Shown: positions 35,899 to 43,817 of the stretch, piece after piece | How positions within the stretch are numbered: position 1 is the stretch's first letter | Layout of the letters: every line of letters begins with the position of its first letter | Origin: Prosthecobacter sp. SYSU 5D2 | GTDB taxonomy: Bacteria; Verrucomicrobiota; Verrucomicrobiia; Verrucomicrobiales; Verrucomicrobiaceae | Reading direction: 5' to 3' | Assembly (NCBI RefSeq): GCF_039655865.1 | Contig: NZ_JBBYXL010000006.1 | Span: 186,001-250,000, forward strand | DNA: 64,000 nt | Translations under genes and position numbers: made by a program | The notes under the pieces: model-generated | The model's database searches: none | What the model was told of the DNA's origin: nothing | What the model saw: the letters and a program-made list of their open reading frames with translations, nothing else

Positions 35899-36669
35899 TC
35901 ACAGCGCCCGTGCATACGCGCCGCCATCCACCAGCAGAGCCTCGCCGGTGATGTAGCTGCCGGCTTCGCTCGCAAGCATGAGGGCCGGGCCCACCAGCTC
36001 ACGCGGCAGCCCCCAGCGCTTCAAGGCGGTGCGGTTGGCAAAGGCTTCCTTTTCAGGATCACTCAGCAGGCTCATTGGCAGGTCCGTCAGGAAAGGTCCC
36101 GGGCACAGGCAATTGACGGTGATGTTGTAAGTGCCCAGGTCAATGGCGCTGGCCTTGGCCATGCCGATCAGGCCCGCTTTGCAGGCGGAATAAACATTGC
36201 GCTTTTCCTTCGAACCCACACCCAGCACGGAGGAAATGTGGATCACCCGACCCCATTGCCGCTCCTTCATCCCTGGCACCAGATAGCGCGTCATCGCCAT
36301 GCAGGAGGTCAGGTCCAGCTCCACGATGCGGTCCCAGGCTTCATCCGTGATCTCGTCAATGGCCTGCGGCTGGTTGGACCCGGCATTGTTAATGAGGATG
36401 TCCACCTTTCCCAGGCGTTTCACCGCTTCATCCGCCAGTGTCTTCACCTGCGCACGGTCAATCATGTCCGCCACCATCCACTCCACTTTGACATTTAAAC
36501 CTTCGCCGATTTCAGCAGCGGCGGCTTTGAGTTCAGCTTCGCTCCGGCTGGAAATCATGACATTGGCTCCGGCTTCAGCAAAGCCGCGCGCCATTGCCTT
36601 GCCCAATCCTTTGCTGCCGCCTGTGACGAGTGCTGATTTGCCGGTGAGATCAAAAAGTGGATGCATCAT
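35899..36669 (-). CDS. Short-chain dehydrogenase/reductase
   Basis: A 256-residue classical SDR. The cofactor loop is TGGSKGLG (15-22), NAG at the end of strand 4 (LINNAGSN), catalytic Ser in HISSVLG and Tyr/Lys in YSACKAG. Arg after the first strand (ISSRSEAEL) suggests NADP(H) or a mixed preference. Many members of this group are gluconate 5-dehydrogenase or 3-oxoacyl-ACP reductase-like, but the substrate is not evident. The stop is 12 bases from the cca stop (convergent), and the start lies six bases behind the NUDIX gene, so it belongs to the LysR-NUDIX-SDR run. Confidence 0.9.
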   Translation of the reverse strand: MMHPLFDLTGKSALVTGGSKGLGKAMARGFAEAGANVMISSRSEAELKAAAAEIGEGLNVKVEWMVADMIDRAQVKTLADEAVKRLGKVDILINNAGSNQPQAIDEITDEAWDRIVELDLTSCMAMTRYLVPGMKERQWGRVIHISSVLGVGSKEKRNVYSACKAGLIGMAKASAIDLGTYNITVNCLCPGPFLTDLPMSLLSDPEKEAFANRTALKRWGLPRELVGPALMLASEAGSYITGEALLVDGGAYARAL

Positions 36670-36675
36670 GAGACC

Positions 36676-37215
36676 TCAACCAAGCCGGGCCTGCACTTCT
36701 TGCAACCTCCGCACAGCTTCCACATTCGATTCGAAGGCAAATTCATCCAAATTGATGTCGTTCAGGGATAGCGTGAAGGTCTCTGACACCTCATCAAGGC
36801 TGACCTCAACCGCTGAAAAGTCGGGAACCTTGACGATATAAAAAAGGTCAATCGTCGGCCACAGATAATCCTGAAACAGGTACAGGTTAGGCAAAGAGGC
36901 GAAATATTTGAAATCGGCCACCGGGATGCTCAGCCCCACCTCCTCATGTGTTTCACGGGCAGCAGCCTCTTCACCAGTCTCACCCGGCTCAATCACACCG
37001 CCCGGCAATCCCAGCTTGCCCAGCCCTGGCTCATGCGCGCGCCGTGTCACCAGGAGACGCTTTTGCGAATCCATGATCAAGGCACAGGCTGCGGGAAAGG
37101 GGGTCACAAAATGACGGTAGCCGCACTCATCGCAAACAAACTCCCGCCCGCTGGCAGGCACCATGGATTCGCTGCCGCAACGGGAACAGTATTGATAAGG
37201 GGAACCGGTGATCAT
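36676..37215 (-). CDS. NUDIX hydrolase with N-terminal zinc ribbon
   Basis: A 179-residue hydrolase of nucleoside diphosphate derivatives. Cys10, 13, 28 and 31 (CSRCG and CDECG) form a zinc ribbon of the type seen in NudC-like and related NUDIX proteins. The NUDIX box is complete (GGVIEPGETGEEAAARETHE then EVGL), matching G-x5-E-x7-R-E-x2-E-E. The substrate is unknown. It follows the LysR gene by 25 bases on the same strand, and the SDR gene follows six bases later, so the three are probably one transcript. Confidence 0.9.
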   Translation of the reverse strand: MITGSPYQYCSRCGSESMVPASGREFVCDECGYRHFVTPFPAACALIMDSQKRLLVTRRAHEPGLGKLGLPGGVIEPGETGEEAAARETHEEVGLSIPVADFKYFASLPNLYLFQDYLWPTIDLFYIVKVPDFSAVEVSLDEVSETFTLSLNDINLDEFAFESNVEAVRRLQEVQARLG

Positions 37216-37240
37216 GAATTGAACAGGACAGGGATTGAGT

Positions 37241-38152
37241 TCAGTTCATCCGCCGTCCCACTTCCTCACATAAGCCCACAAAGGTTCTTTCTGCCAGATT
37301 TAAGGGACGCCCTTTTAAAGATGATGTTACCCATCGCCTCTTCAGTTTCGCCTTGGGCAGGGGGACCGGCACAAGCTGGCCGGCCTCAATCTCCGCACGG
37401 GCGATCCAGCGTGCCGCAATGGCAATGCCCAGTCCCAGCTTGGCCAGCTCCTTGATCGCCTCGCTGCTGCCCAGTTCGATGAAGTGATTGAGCCGCACGC
37501 CCTGCTTCAAGAAGAACTCCTGGATCATGGAAAAGTTAAGGCTGCTGCGGCTGGAGACAATGAACGTCTCCGCCGTGGCATCTTTGACCTTCGGTGCCTT
37601 GGTGGCCCAGGCGTGCAGGGGCGATACGAGAAACTCCAGCTCATCTTCAAAGATGCCGTGACACTCCAGCCGTGTCACATCCGGTGGGCGCAGCGTCACC
37701 GCCAGATCCACTTCATTGTTCAGCAGCCGCTCGATGGTCTGCGGCGTCTCCCCCGGCAGCACACGGATTTCATATTGCGGAAAGCTTTCCTTAAACTCGC
37801 GGAACACGGTCGGCAGGATAAACTGCGAGGCAGCCGGTGTACAACCTATGGTTAGGCGCCCCCGTGGCGTCTTGTCCAGGGCACCTAATGACGCACGCGC
37901 CTGGTTCATCGCCTGCATGATCGTTTCCGCATGAGGCAGCAGCTCACGGCCATGGTGCGTGAGGTGTACGCTCTTTCCCTGGCGATGGAAAAGCTGGCAG
38001 GCGAGATCCGTCTCCAGGGCCTTGATGCCGTGGCTGATCGCAGACTGCGTGAGATGCAGCTCCCGCCCTGCCTGGGTAAAGCTGCCGCTGCGGGCAAGTG
38101 AAAGGAAGGCGCGAAGCTGCCGGGTATCGAGCGGTTGGTCCATGAATTCCAT
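37241..38152 (-). CDS. LysR-family transcriptional regulator
   Basis: A 303-residue DNA-binding regulator. The N-terminal winged helix-turn-helix is canonical (LRAFLSLARSGSFTQAGREL then HLTQSAISHGIKALE), followed by the long linker helix and a periplasmic-binding-like effector domain. It is divergent from the nitrate-assimilation operon, 76 bases away. In cyanobacteria the LysR protein NtcB occupies a similar position next to nrt genes and responds to nitrite. I infer a comparable role here, not proven. The start is either ATG 38152 or ATG 38143. Confidence 0.88.
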   Translation of the reverse strand: MEFMDQPLDTRQLRAFLSLARSGSFTQAGRELHLTQSAISHGIKALETDLACQLFHRQGKSVHLTHHGRELLPHAETIMQAMNQARASLGALDKTPRGRLTIGCTPAASQFILPTVFREFKESFPQYEIRVLPGETPQTIERLLNNEVDLAVTLRPPDVTRLECHGIFEDELEFLVSPLHAWATKAPKVKDATAETFIVSSRSSLNFSMIQEFFLKQGVRLNHFIELGSSEAIKELAKLGLGIAIAARWIARAEIEAGQLVPVPLPKAKLKRRWVTSSLKGRPLNLAERTFVGLCEEVGRRMN

Positions 38153-38168
38153 TCATACAACATGTGAA
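38152..38168. promoter_or_regulatory. Possible LysR binding site (TTCAT-N7-GTGAA)
   Basis: TTCAT at 38152-38156 and GTGAA at 38164-38168 form an imperfect inverted repeat (one mismatch) with the T-N11-A spacing typical of LysR sites. It covers the LysR start codon and is 60 bases upstream of the nitrate operon's first gene. The region between holds no other obvious element. Confidence 0.35.
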
Positions 38169-38228
38169 AAGGATTGCGCGTGGTTTCTGCATGAACCTGG
38201 CACGCTGGCACCACGGCTGCTGATGTGA

Positions 38229-39347
38229 ATGGCTGCCATGCCGAAGTCAGCACTCATCTCCACCCCCACCCTCACCGGTGTTATCCAGCCGGTCCGCATC
38301 GGATTTATTCCGCTGGCGGACTGCGCCCCGCTGCTGGTGGCACGGGAGAAGGAGCTGTTTCGCAAACAAGGAGTCAGGGTCGAACTCAGTTGTGAGGTCG
38401 GGTGGGCCACCATCCGGGAAAAGCTGCTCTATGGCCAGGTGGACGCCGCACACGCCATCGCCGGGCTGGCGCTTGCGATGCGTCTGGGACTGAGCACTCC
38501 CCCGTCAAGGATGGTGGCCCCATTCGTCTTCAATCTGCACGGCGATGCCATCACCCTCAGCCGCGATCTTTGGAACCGTGGTGTGCGTGATGCATTCACC
38601 TTGAAGAAGCTGATCCGCAGCACCACCTCTCGCCGCCTCACCTTTGGCATGGTCTCTCGCTATGCCTCTCATCACTTCCTGCTCCGTCGCTGGCTGGCAA
38701 CAGGCGGCATCAATCCTGACCAGGACGTCCGCATCGTGGCCCTGCCTCCCACCCAGATGGCCGCCAACATGGCCGCCGGGCTCATTGACGGCTATTGCGT
38801 CGGCGAACCATGGAACTCCGTCGCCGTTGAAAAAGGCATCGGCTGGGTCGCAGCCACCAGCGAAGACCTCGCTCCCAATCATCCAGAGAAAGTACTGCTG
38901 ATGAACGAGACCTTCATTGAGCAGCACCTGGACCAGGCGCAGGCCATCACCGCCGCCCTACAGGAAGCCTGCAAGTTCTGCGACGAAATGGACAACCGTC
39001 CGGAGGTGGCCCGCATCCTGGCCGACAGCGGCTTCTTCAGCAATGGCGAAGCAATCATGCGCAAATCCCTCGTCGGCCCCTTTGACCTGGGCACCGGCAA
39101 GTCGGCGGATGCCGCCAGCTTCCACATTTTTCACCGCCGCGAAGCCAACATTCCCACCAGCGAACGTGGCCGCTGGCTGCTGGAGGAGTTCATCACCCAC
39201 GGCCTCCTCCTGCCATCCCAGCGCGCCGAAGCCTCGGAGGCCATGCGTGCCTGCTGGACCTCCGATTCCCTCCTTTTTACCGCCCCTCAAACCATCTCCC
39301 CAAAACCACGCAAATCCAGCAAACGCGCCACCCCCGTCCAAGCATGA
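38229..39347 (+). CDS. NrtA/NasS-like protein without export signal
   Basis: A 372-residue member of the CmpA/NrtA nitrate-binding family: VRIGFIPLADCAPLLVARE, GWATIREKLLYGQVDAAHA, PPTQMAANMAAGLIDGYCVGEPWNSVA. It shares this layout with the downstream NrtA but has no signal peptide or Tat motif, so it should be cytoplasmic. In Azotobacter and Paracoccus a cytoplasmic NrtA-like protein, NasS, senses nitrate or nitrite and controls an antiterminator, NasT. No NasT-type gene is next to it here. Alternatively it may stand in for the NrtA-like C-terminal domain that cyanobacterial NrtC carries and that the NrtC here lacks. The stop overlaps the nrtA ATG (ATGA), showing tight coupling. Confidence 0.8.
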   Translation: MAAMPKSALISTPTLTGVIQPVRIGFIPLADCAPLLVAREKELFRKQGVRVELSCEVGWATIREKLLYGQVDAAHAIAGLALAMRLGLSTPPSRMVAPFVFNLHGDAITLSRDLWNRGVRDAFTLKKLIRSTTSRRLTFGMVSRYASHHFLLRRWLATGGINPDQDVRIVALPPTQMAANMAAGLIDGYCVGEPWNSVAVEKGIGWVAATSEDLAPNHPEKVLLMNETFIEQHLDQAQAITAALQEACKFCDEMDNRPEVARILADSGFFSNGEAIMRKSLVGPFDLGTGKSADAASFHIFHRREANIPTSERGRWLLEEFITHGLLLPSQRAEASEAMRACWTSDSLLFTAPQTISPKPRKSSKRATPVQA

Positions 39348-40630
39348 AATCCCACACCTCCACCATCTCACGCCGCAGCCTTCTTCAACGTTCCACCGCT
39401 GCCGGTCTCGGCACACTTCTCTCCGGCCTGCCCCAGGGCTGGGTCGGCAGTGCCTACGCCGATGATTCTCCGGAACGGTCCGACCTCAACTTTGGCATGA
39501 TCGCCCTGACCGATTGTTCCAGCATCGTAATCGCTCATGAGAAGGGTCTATTTAACAAGTATGGCATCAAGTCCACCGTCACCAAAGGTGCCAGCTGGGC
39601 TGCCATTCGCGACTCCCTGAGCAACAACGACCTCCAGGCCACGCACATGCTCATCGGCATGCCCATCGCCAGCACCATGGGCCTGGGAGGCGCTCCGAAA
39701 AAACCGATGGTCATCCCTTGGCTGATCAACCGCAATGGTCAGGCCATTACACTGAAAAAGGAACTCAAAGGCAAAGTAGCCGATGATCCTAAAGCGCTGA
39801 AGCCCTTTGTGGACGAAGCCAAAGCTGCCGGCAGACCGATGACCTTCGCCATGACCTTCCCGCCCGGCACGCATGCCATGTGGATGCGTTATTACCTGGC
39901 CGCTGGCGGCATCCATCCAGGAGATGCCAATGGAGCCGATGCCGATATCTCCCTCATCACCATCCCGCCTCCACAGATGGTGGCCAACATGAAGGTGGGC
40001 CAGATGGACGGCTTCTGCGTGGGCGAGCCCTGGAACGCCCGCTCCATCACAGACGACATCGGTTTCACCTCCATCACCACCCAGGCCATGTGGAAGGATC
40101 ACCCTGAAAAAGTCTGCGCCTTTACCGAGGAGTTTGCCGATAAAAACCCGAAGACCGTCAAGGCCGTGCTCAAGGCCCTGCATGAGTCCAGCATCTGGCT
40201 GGACAAAATGGAAAACCGCGAAGAGCAGGCCAACATCGTCAGCGCACCAACTTACATCAACTGCCCCCCCGAGACCATCCTCGGCCGTCTGCAGGGCAAG
40301 TATGACATGGGCGACGGACGCCGCTTCCGCGACCCGGATTACATGATCTTCAGTGATCGCAACTGCAACTACCCGCAGGCCAAATACTGCCAGTGGTGGC
40401 TCACGCAGCTCCGTCGCTGGGGCTTTACCGAAGGCGCACCTGACTACGAAGCAGTGACCAAAAAAGTCATGCGTGCTGACATCTACGAAGAGGCCATGAA
40501 GGAGATCGGCTACGCCCACGGCGGTGCTGATGACAAGCCCGAATCCCTCTTCGACGGCAGCGTCTTCGACCCCAAAGGCGACATGGAAGCCTACGCCGCC
40601 AGCTTCGCCATCAAAAGCCTCAAAGCCTGA
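39344..40630 (+). CDS. nrtA: Nitrate-binding protein NrtA, Tat-exported
   Basis: A 428-residue periplasmic binding protein for nitrate/nitrite. The Tat signal SRRSLLQ lies at 9-15, followed by an Ala/Gly/Leu stretch and SAYA before the mature protein. Core blocks: NFGMIALTDCSSIVIAHEKG, GASWAAIRDSLSNNDLQATH, PPPQMVANMKVGQMDGFCVGEPWNARSI, and a C-terminal WWLTQLRRWGF segment. The length is close to cyanobacterial NrtA, which is however a lipoprotein. A 434-bp cassette separates its stop from nrtB. Confidence 0.92.
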   Translation: MKSHTSTISRRSLLQRSTAAGLGTLLSGLPQGWVGSAYADDSPERSDLNFGMIALTDCSSIVIAHEKGLFNKYGIKSTVTKGASWAAIRDSLSNNDLQATHMLIGMPIASTMGLGGAPKKPMVIPWLINRNGQAITLKKELKGKVADDPKALKPFVDEAKAAGRPMTFAMTFPPGTHAMWMRYYLAAGGIHPGDANGADADISLITIPPPQMVANMKVGQMDGFCVGEPWNARSITDDIGFTSITTQAMWKDHPEKVCAFTEEFADKNPKTVKAVLKALHESSIWLDKMENREEQANIVSAPTYINCPPETILGRLQGKYDMGDGRRFRDPDYMIFSDRNCNYPQAKYCQWWLTQLRRWGFTEGAPDYEAVTKKVMRADIYEEAMKEIGYAHGGADDKPESLFDGSVFDPKGDMEAYAASFAIKSLKA

Positions 40631-40633
40631 GTC

Positions 40634-40666
40634 ATTTATGATTGATGATTTACGATTTATGATTTG
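40634..40666 (+). repeat. Left terminal inverted repeat of the cassette
   Basis: AT-rich and built from ATTTATGATT-like units with the core TGATTTACGATTTATGA (40646-40662). It begins four bases after the nrtA stop. Its inner part contains the stop codon and the last codons of the four-helix-bundle gene. Confidence 0.75.
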
Positions 40667-41021
40667 GCCGTGCACGGCGCTTGGTCGTGCTGCGGGTGGC
40701 ATTGAAGATCTTCGTGAGTTCTTCCGCTTCTTGCTGCAAAGCTTTCAAACGCTTGCCAGGAAGCAGTTTAGCCCGCTCAGCCAGTTCTATCCAGAACCCG
40801 CTTTCGTCAGCCTCTTCAAGAACGATCGTGATCTTGTTGATGAAGTCCGCATCGGACTTTGCTCGAAGAGCCGATCTGTAGTTCGCAGCCACTGAAGTTC
40901 CGCTTCTGGCGATCTGGCCTCCCACCGTCTTGCCCGCCGTGGTCTGCGGTAACGAGTCCACCAGTTTCAAAATTCGCACCGCAAATTCCATCGTCCGATC
41001 CTTCATCTCTTGGTTCGTCAT
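40650..41021 (-). CDS. Four helix bundle protein (23S rRNA intervening-sequence family)
   Basis: A 123-residue helical protein of the IVP/S23 family: helix 1 (EFAVRILKLVDSLPQ), GGQIARSGTSVAANYRSAL (the family's most conserved block), helix 3 (DFINKITIVLEEADESGFWIELA) and helix 4 (RLKALQQEAEELTKIFNAT). The basic tail (TKRRARPNHKS) runs into the left repeat, which supplies the stop. Members were first found in 23S rRNA insertions and also occur as stand-alone chromosomal genes; related folds include Avd of diversity-generating retroelements. The molecular role is unknown. It opposes the nrt operon, and a TATGAT box at 41043-41038 in the right repeat could be its -10. Confidence 0.88.
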   Translation of the reverse strand: MTNQEMKDRTMEFAVRILKLVDSLPQTTAGKTVGGQIARSGTSVAANYRSALRAKSDADFINKITIVLEEADESGFWIELAERAKLLPGKRLKALQQEAEELTKIFNATRSTTKRRARPNHKS

Positions 41022-41034
41022 AGGACACTGATTT

Positions 41035-41067
41035 CAAATCATAAGTCATAAATCGTAAATCATAAAT
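41035..41067 (-). repeat. Right terminal inverted repeat of the cassette
   Basis: Read on the minus strand it matches the left repeat at 29 of 33 positions. It ends two bases before the nrtB ATG and 13 bases upstream of the four-helix-bundle ATG, so it occupies the leader of both divergent genes. Confidence 0.75.
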
Positions 41068-41069
41068 TC

Positions 41070-41954
41070 ATGCACTTTATAACTCGCTACAAACTCGACA
41101 CCGTGCTCCTGCCTCTGGCAGCCATCCTGGTCTGCTGCCTCCTTTGGTACAGCATTGCAGGCAAATCGGTCACCACCGTCAAGAAAGATGACTGGGGTGA
41201 CATGGTCAAAGAAACCAAACGCTTCGGCGTCTCCAAAGATCTGCCCACTCCGGCGGAGACCTGGACCGCCAGCAAGCTTTATGTCGTGGAGCCCTTCGCC
41301 AAGCGTGGCGAGCTGGATCAGGGCATCTTGAGGTTCACCTGGCTGTCGCTCAAACTGGTCGCCCAGGGTTACTTCCTGGCGCTCATCATTGGCACGCCCA
41401 TTGGGTTCTTCCTGGGTCTGTCCAAGAAGTTCACCATCGCGTTTGACCCGATCATTCAGGTCTTGCGACCCGTCTCGCCGCTGGCCTGGCTGCCATTGGG
41501 AATGATCCTCTTCAGCGGGGTACAGATCGTGGACGCAGGTGGCCGCACCACGTTCGGAGCCTCGGATGCCGCCGCGCTCTTCACCATCGCCATCTGCGCC
41601 ATGTGGCCCACGGTCATGAACACCGCCGTTGGCGTGCGTGCTGTGCCGCAGGATTATCTGAATGTGGCCAAGGTGCTGAAGCTCTCCAAAAACAAGACAC
41701 TCTGGAAGGTCCTCGTGCCATCCACCCTGCCCTACATGTTTACCGGCTTCCGGCTCAGCCTCGGCATCGCCTGGCTGGTCATCGTTGCTGTGGAAATGCT
41801 CACCGGGCGCCCCGGCATCGGCGGCTTCCTTTGGCAGCAATACAATGCCAACAGCTTCGCCCACATCATCCTCTGCATCCTCACCATCGGCGTCATCGGC
41901 TACGTGCTGGACCGCCTCATGAGCATGATCGAGGGCCGCTTCAAAACCGCTTAA
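41070..41954 (+). CDS. nrtB: Nitrate ABC transporter permease NrtB
   Basis: A 294-residue inner-membrane permease with about six transmembrane helices. The EAA loop lies near residue 190 (VRAVPQDYLNVAKVLKLSKN), and the block GMPYMFTGFRLSLGIAWL-like sequence that follows is typical of the nitrate/sulfonate/bicarbonate subfamily. Residues 40-75 form a loop before the main membrane domain. The ATG sits right against the cassette's right repeat and has no Shine-Dalgarno sequence; nrtC follows after 20 bases. Confidence 0.92.
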   Translation: MHFITRYKLDTVLLPLAAILVCCLLWYSIAGKSVTTVKKDDWGDMVKETKRFGVSKDLPTPAETWTASKLYVVEPFAKRGELDQGILRFTWLSLKLVAQGYFLALIIGTPIGFFLGLSKKFTIAFDPIIQVLRPVSPLAWLPLGMILFSGVQIVDAGGRTTFGASDAAALFTIAICAMWPTVMNTAVGVRAVPQDYLNVAKVLKLSKNKTLWKVLVPSTLPYMFTGFRLSLGIAWLVIVAVEMLTGRPGIGGFLWQQYNANSFAHIILCILTIGVIGYVLDRLMSMIEGRFKTA

Positions 41955-41974
41955 CCGGAGGAACTTCATTCGAT

Positions 41975-42895
41975 ATGCCGCTCATCGAAATTAAAAACGC
42001 TTCCAAAGGCTTCGGTTCCCCAGGGGACCGCAGCGAGGTCCTCAAGGACATCAACCTGTCCGTCGAGGAAGGCGAGTTTGTCGTCATTGTTGGTTATTCC
42101 GGGTCAGGAAAAAGCACCTTGATCAACCTCATCTCAGGCCTGGTCAAACCGGACACCGGCGTGGCCATGATTGAAGGCAAGCCCATCACCGAGCCCGGAC
42201 CCGACCGTGGTCTGGTGTTCCAAAACTACTCCCTTCTTCCCTGGCTGACCGTGGCGGAAAACATCTCCCTCGCCGTGGATGAAGTCTTCAAGGACTGGAG
42301 CAAAGAACAGCGTGCTGCCCACGTCGCCAAATACATCGGCATGGTGAAGCTCACCCCTGCAGCCCACAAGCTGCCCAAGGAGCTCTCCGGTGGCATGAGG
42401 CAGCGCGTTTCCGTCGCCCGCACCCTGGCCATGAACCCCAAAGTGCTGCTCATGGACGAACCCCTGAGCGCCCTGGATGCACTTACCCGCGCCCAGCTTC
42501 AGGACGAGATCGCTGAGATCTGGCTGAACAACAAGACCACCGTCATCTGGATCACCAATGACCCCGATGAAGCCATCCTGGTGGCCGACCGCGTCATCCC
42601 CCTCCTGCCTACCTCCCCTGCCACGCTGGGTGAATCCATCACCGTGGACATCGAGCGGCCACGCGACCGCAAGGCCATCAATCACGACCCAAAATTCAAG
42701 AAATTGCGCGCCCATCTGATCACCACCCTGCTGGATGCCAAAGGAAAAAACAAAGTGAAGTCCAGCCGCAAGCTGACCCTGCCGGACATCCTGCCCGAAG
42801 ACCTGACCCAGGCAAACAGCTTCCAATTCCTGAATCGCCGGGGACCGAAGCGCCGCAACGAAATCAAACACGAAGAAGTGGAGGTGACCGCATGA
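41975..42895 (+). CDS. nrtC: Nitrate ABC transporter ATPase NrtC-like, single domain
   Basis: A 306-residue ATPase. Walker [10 protein letters not shown] near residue 40, Q loop, signature [13 protein letters not shown] near 134, Walker [13 protein letters not shown], and the switch region where the usual His of THD reads N in ITNDPDEA. It has a GGAGG ribosome-binding site at 41957-41961. Cyanobacterial NrtC carries an NrtA-like regulatory domain at its C-terminus. Here there is only about 60 basic extra residues, so it is the short form. The longer frame from 41603 is spurious. It overlaps nrtD by ATGA, suggesting a heteromeric pair of ATPases. Confidence 0.9.
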   Translation: MPLIEIKNASKGFGSPGDRSEVLKDINLSVEEGEFVVIVGYSGSGKSTLINLISGLVKPDTGVAMIEGKPITEPGPDRGLVFQNYSLLPWLTVAENISLAVDEVFKDWSKEQRAAHVAKYIGMVKLTPAAHKLPKELSGGMRQRVSVARTLAMNPKVLLMDEPLSALDALTRAQLQDEIAEIWLNNKTTVIWITNDPDEAILVADRVIPLLPTSPATLGESITVDIERPRDRKAINHDPKFKKLRAHLITTLLDAKGKNKVKSSRKLTLPDILPEDLTQANSFQFLNRRGPKRRNEIKHEEVEVTA

Positions 42896-43779
42896 GTGTG
42901 ATGAACCCAAAAATGCTGGAACTGGACCGTCTGTGGAAGATCTACGACACCCCCAAAGGTCCGGCCACCATCGTCAAGAACTTCAATCTGAAGCTCAAGG
43001 AAGGCGATTTCGCCACCCTCATCGGGCATAGCGGCTGCGGTAAAAGCACCGTACTCATGATGGTCGCCGGTCTCAGTGACGTCAGCAAAGGCAACATGAT
43101 TCTCGCAGGCAAAGAAGCCGTCGGCCCTGGCCCGGATCGAGGCATCGTTTTCCAGTCCCCTTGCCTGCTTCCCTGGATGACCGCCTTTGAAAACGTCATG
43201 CTTGGCGTGAACCAGGTGTATTTCACCGCCAGCAAGGCCGAGCGCCGCCAGGTGGCCGAGTATTATCTCAGCATCGTCGGTCTCGCCGAGGCCATGCACA
43301 AGCTTCCGTCTGAGCTTTCCCAGGGCATGAGACAGCGCGTCGGCATTGCCCGCGCCTTTGCCCTGCAGCCCAAGATGCTGCTGCTGGACGAGCCCTTCGG
43401 CATGCTGGATTCCCTCACCCGTTACGAGCTTCAAGAGGTGCTCCTGGACCTGTGGCGGCGCAACAGCATCACCACGCTCATGGTCACCCATGATGTGGAT
43501 GAGGCCATCTTCCTTTCGGACCGTGTCGTCATGATGACCGACGGCCCCGAGGCCGAAGTGGGGGACATTTTAAACATCCCCTTCGAGCGTCCACGCAACC
43601 GCAAGGAGATCATGGAAGACCCGCGCTACTACGAGCTGCGCGAGCGTCTCATCACCTTCCTCAACGACCGCTCACACATCCGCCCCAGCCGTGAGCCGGA
43701 GTTCCAGCCATCCCCGGACATGGCTGCCGAAATGGCCGCCCATGCCCACACCTACCCTTTCCCGACAGCCGCCGCTTAG
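42892..43779 (+). CDS. nrtD: Nitrate ABC transporter ATPase NrtD
   Basis: A 295-residue ATPase with Walker [10 protein letters not shown], signature [13 protein letters not shown], Walker [12 protein letters not shown] and the switch histidine in VTHDVDEA. The [17 protein letters not shown] segment is typical of the nitrate/taurine-type ATPases. Unlike the NrtC partner it keeps the histidine, so it may be the main catalytic subunit. It overlaps nrtC by four bases, and a porin gene begins 38 bases later. Confidence 0.92.
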   Translation: MSVMNPKMLELDRLWKIYDTPKGPATIVKNFNLKLKEGDFATLIGHSGCGKSTVLMMVAGLSDVSKGNMILAGKEAVGPGPDRGIVFQSPCLLPWMTAFENVMLGVNQVYFTASKAERRQVAEYYLSIVGLAEAMHKLPSELSQGMRQRVGIARAFALQPKMLLLDEPFGMLDSLTRYELQEVLLDLWRRNSITTLMVTHDVDEAIFLSDRVVMMTDGPEAEVGDILNIPFERPRNRKEIMEDPRYYELRERLITFLNDRSHIRPSREPEFQPSPDMAAEMAAHAHTYPFPTAAA

Positions 43780-43817
43780 CCGAGAAAAAACAACGCATCC
43801 ATACTCCCATACACTGA

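Larger units (their letters stand above)
40634..41067. mobile_element. 434-bp inverted-repeat-bounded cassette carrying a four-helix-bundle gene
   Basis: Two 33-base terminal inverted repeats (40634-40666 and 41035-41067) match without gaps at 29 of 33 positions and enclose a single reverse-oriented gene. No transposase is present. The unit lies precisely between nrtA (stop 40630) and nrtB (start 41070), interrupting an otherwise tight nrt operon. I could not find a convincing target-site duplication. I infer a non-autonomous mobile cassette related to elements reported to surround 23S intervening-sequence-type genes. Confidence 0.65.

Noticed and set aside
38958-40702. Minus-strand open frames (152 and 384 residues) across the nrt genes
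   Set aside because: They are antisense shadows of the NrtA-family genes with no motifs.
40634-41070. Target-site duplication flanking the cassette
   Set aside because: Only TCA-like triplets occur at both edges and they are not flush with the repeats, so a duplication is not demonstrated.
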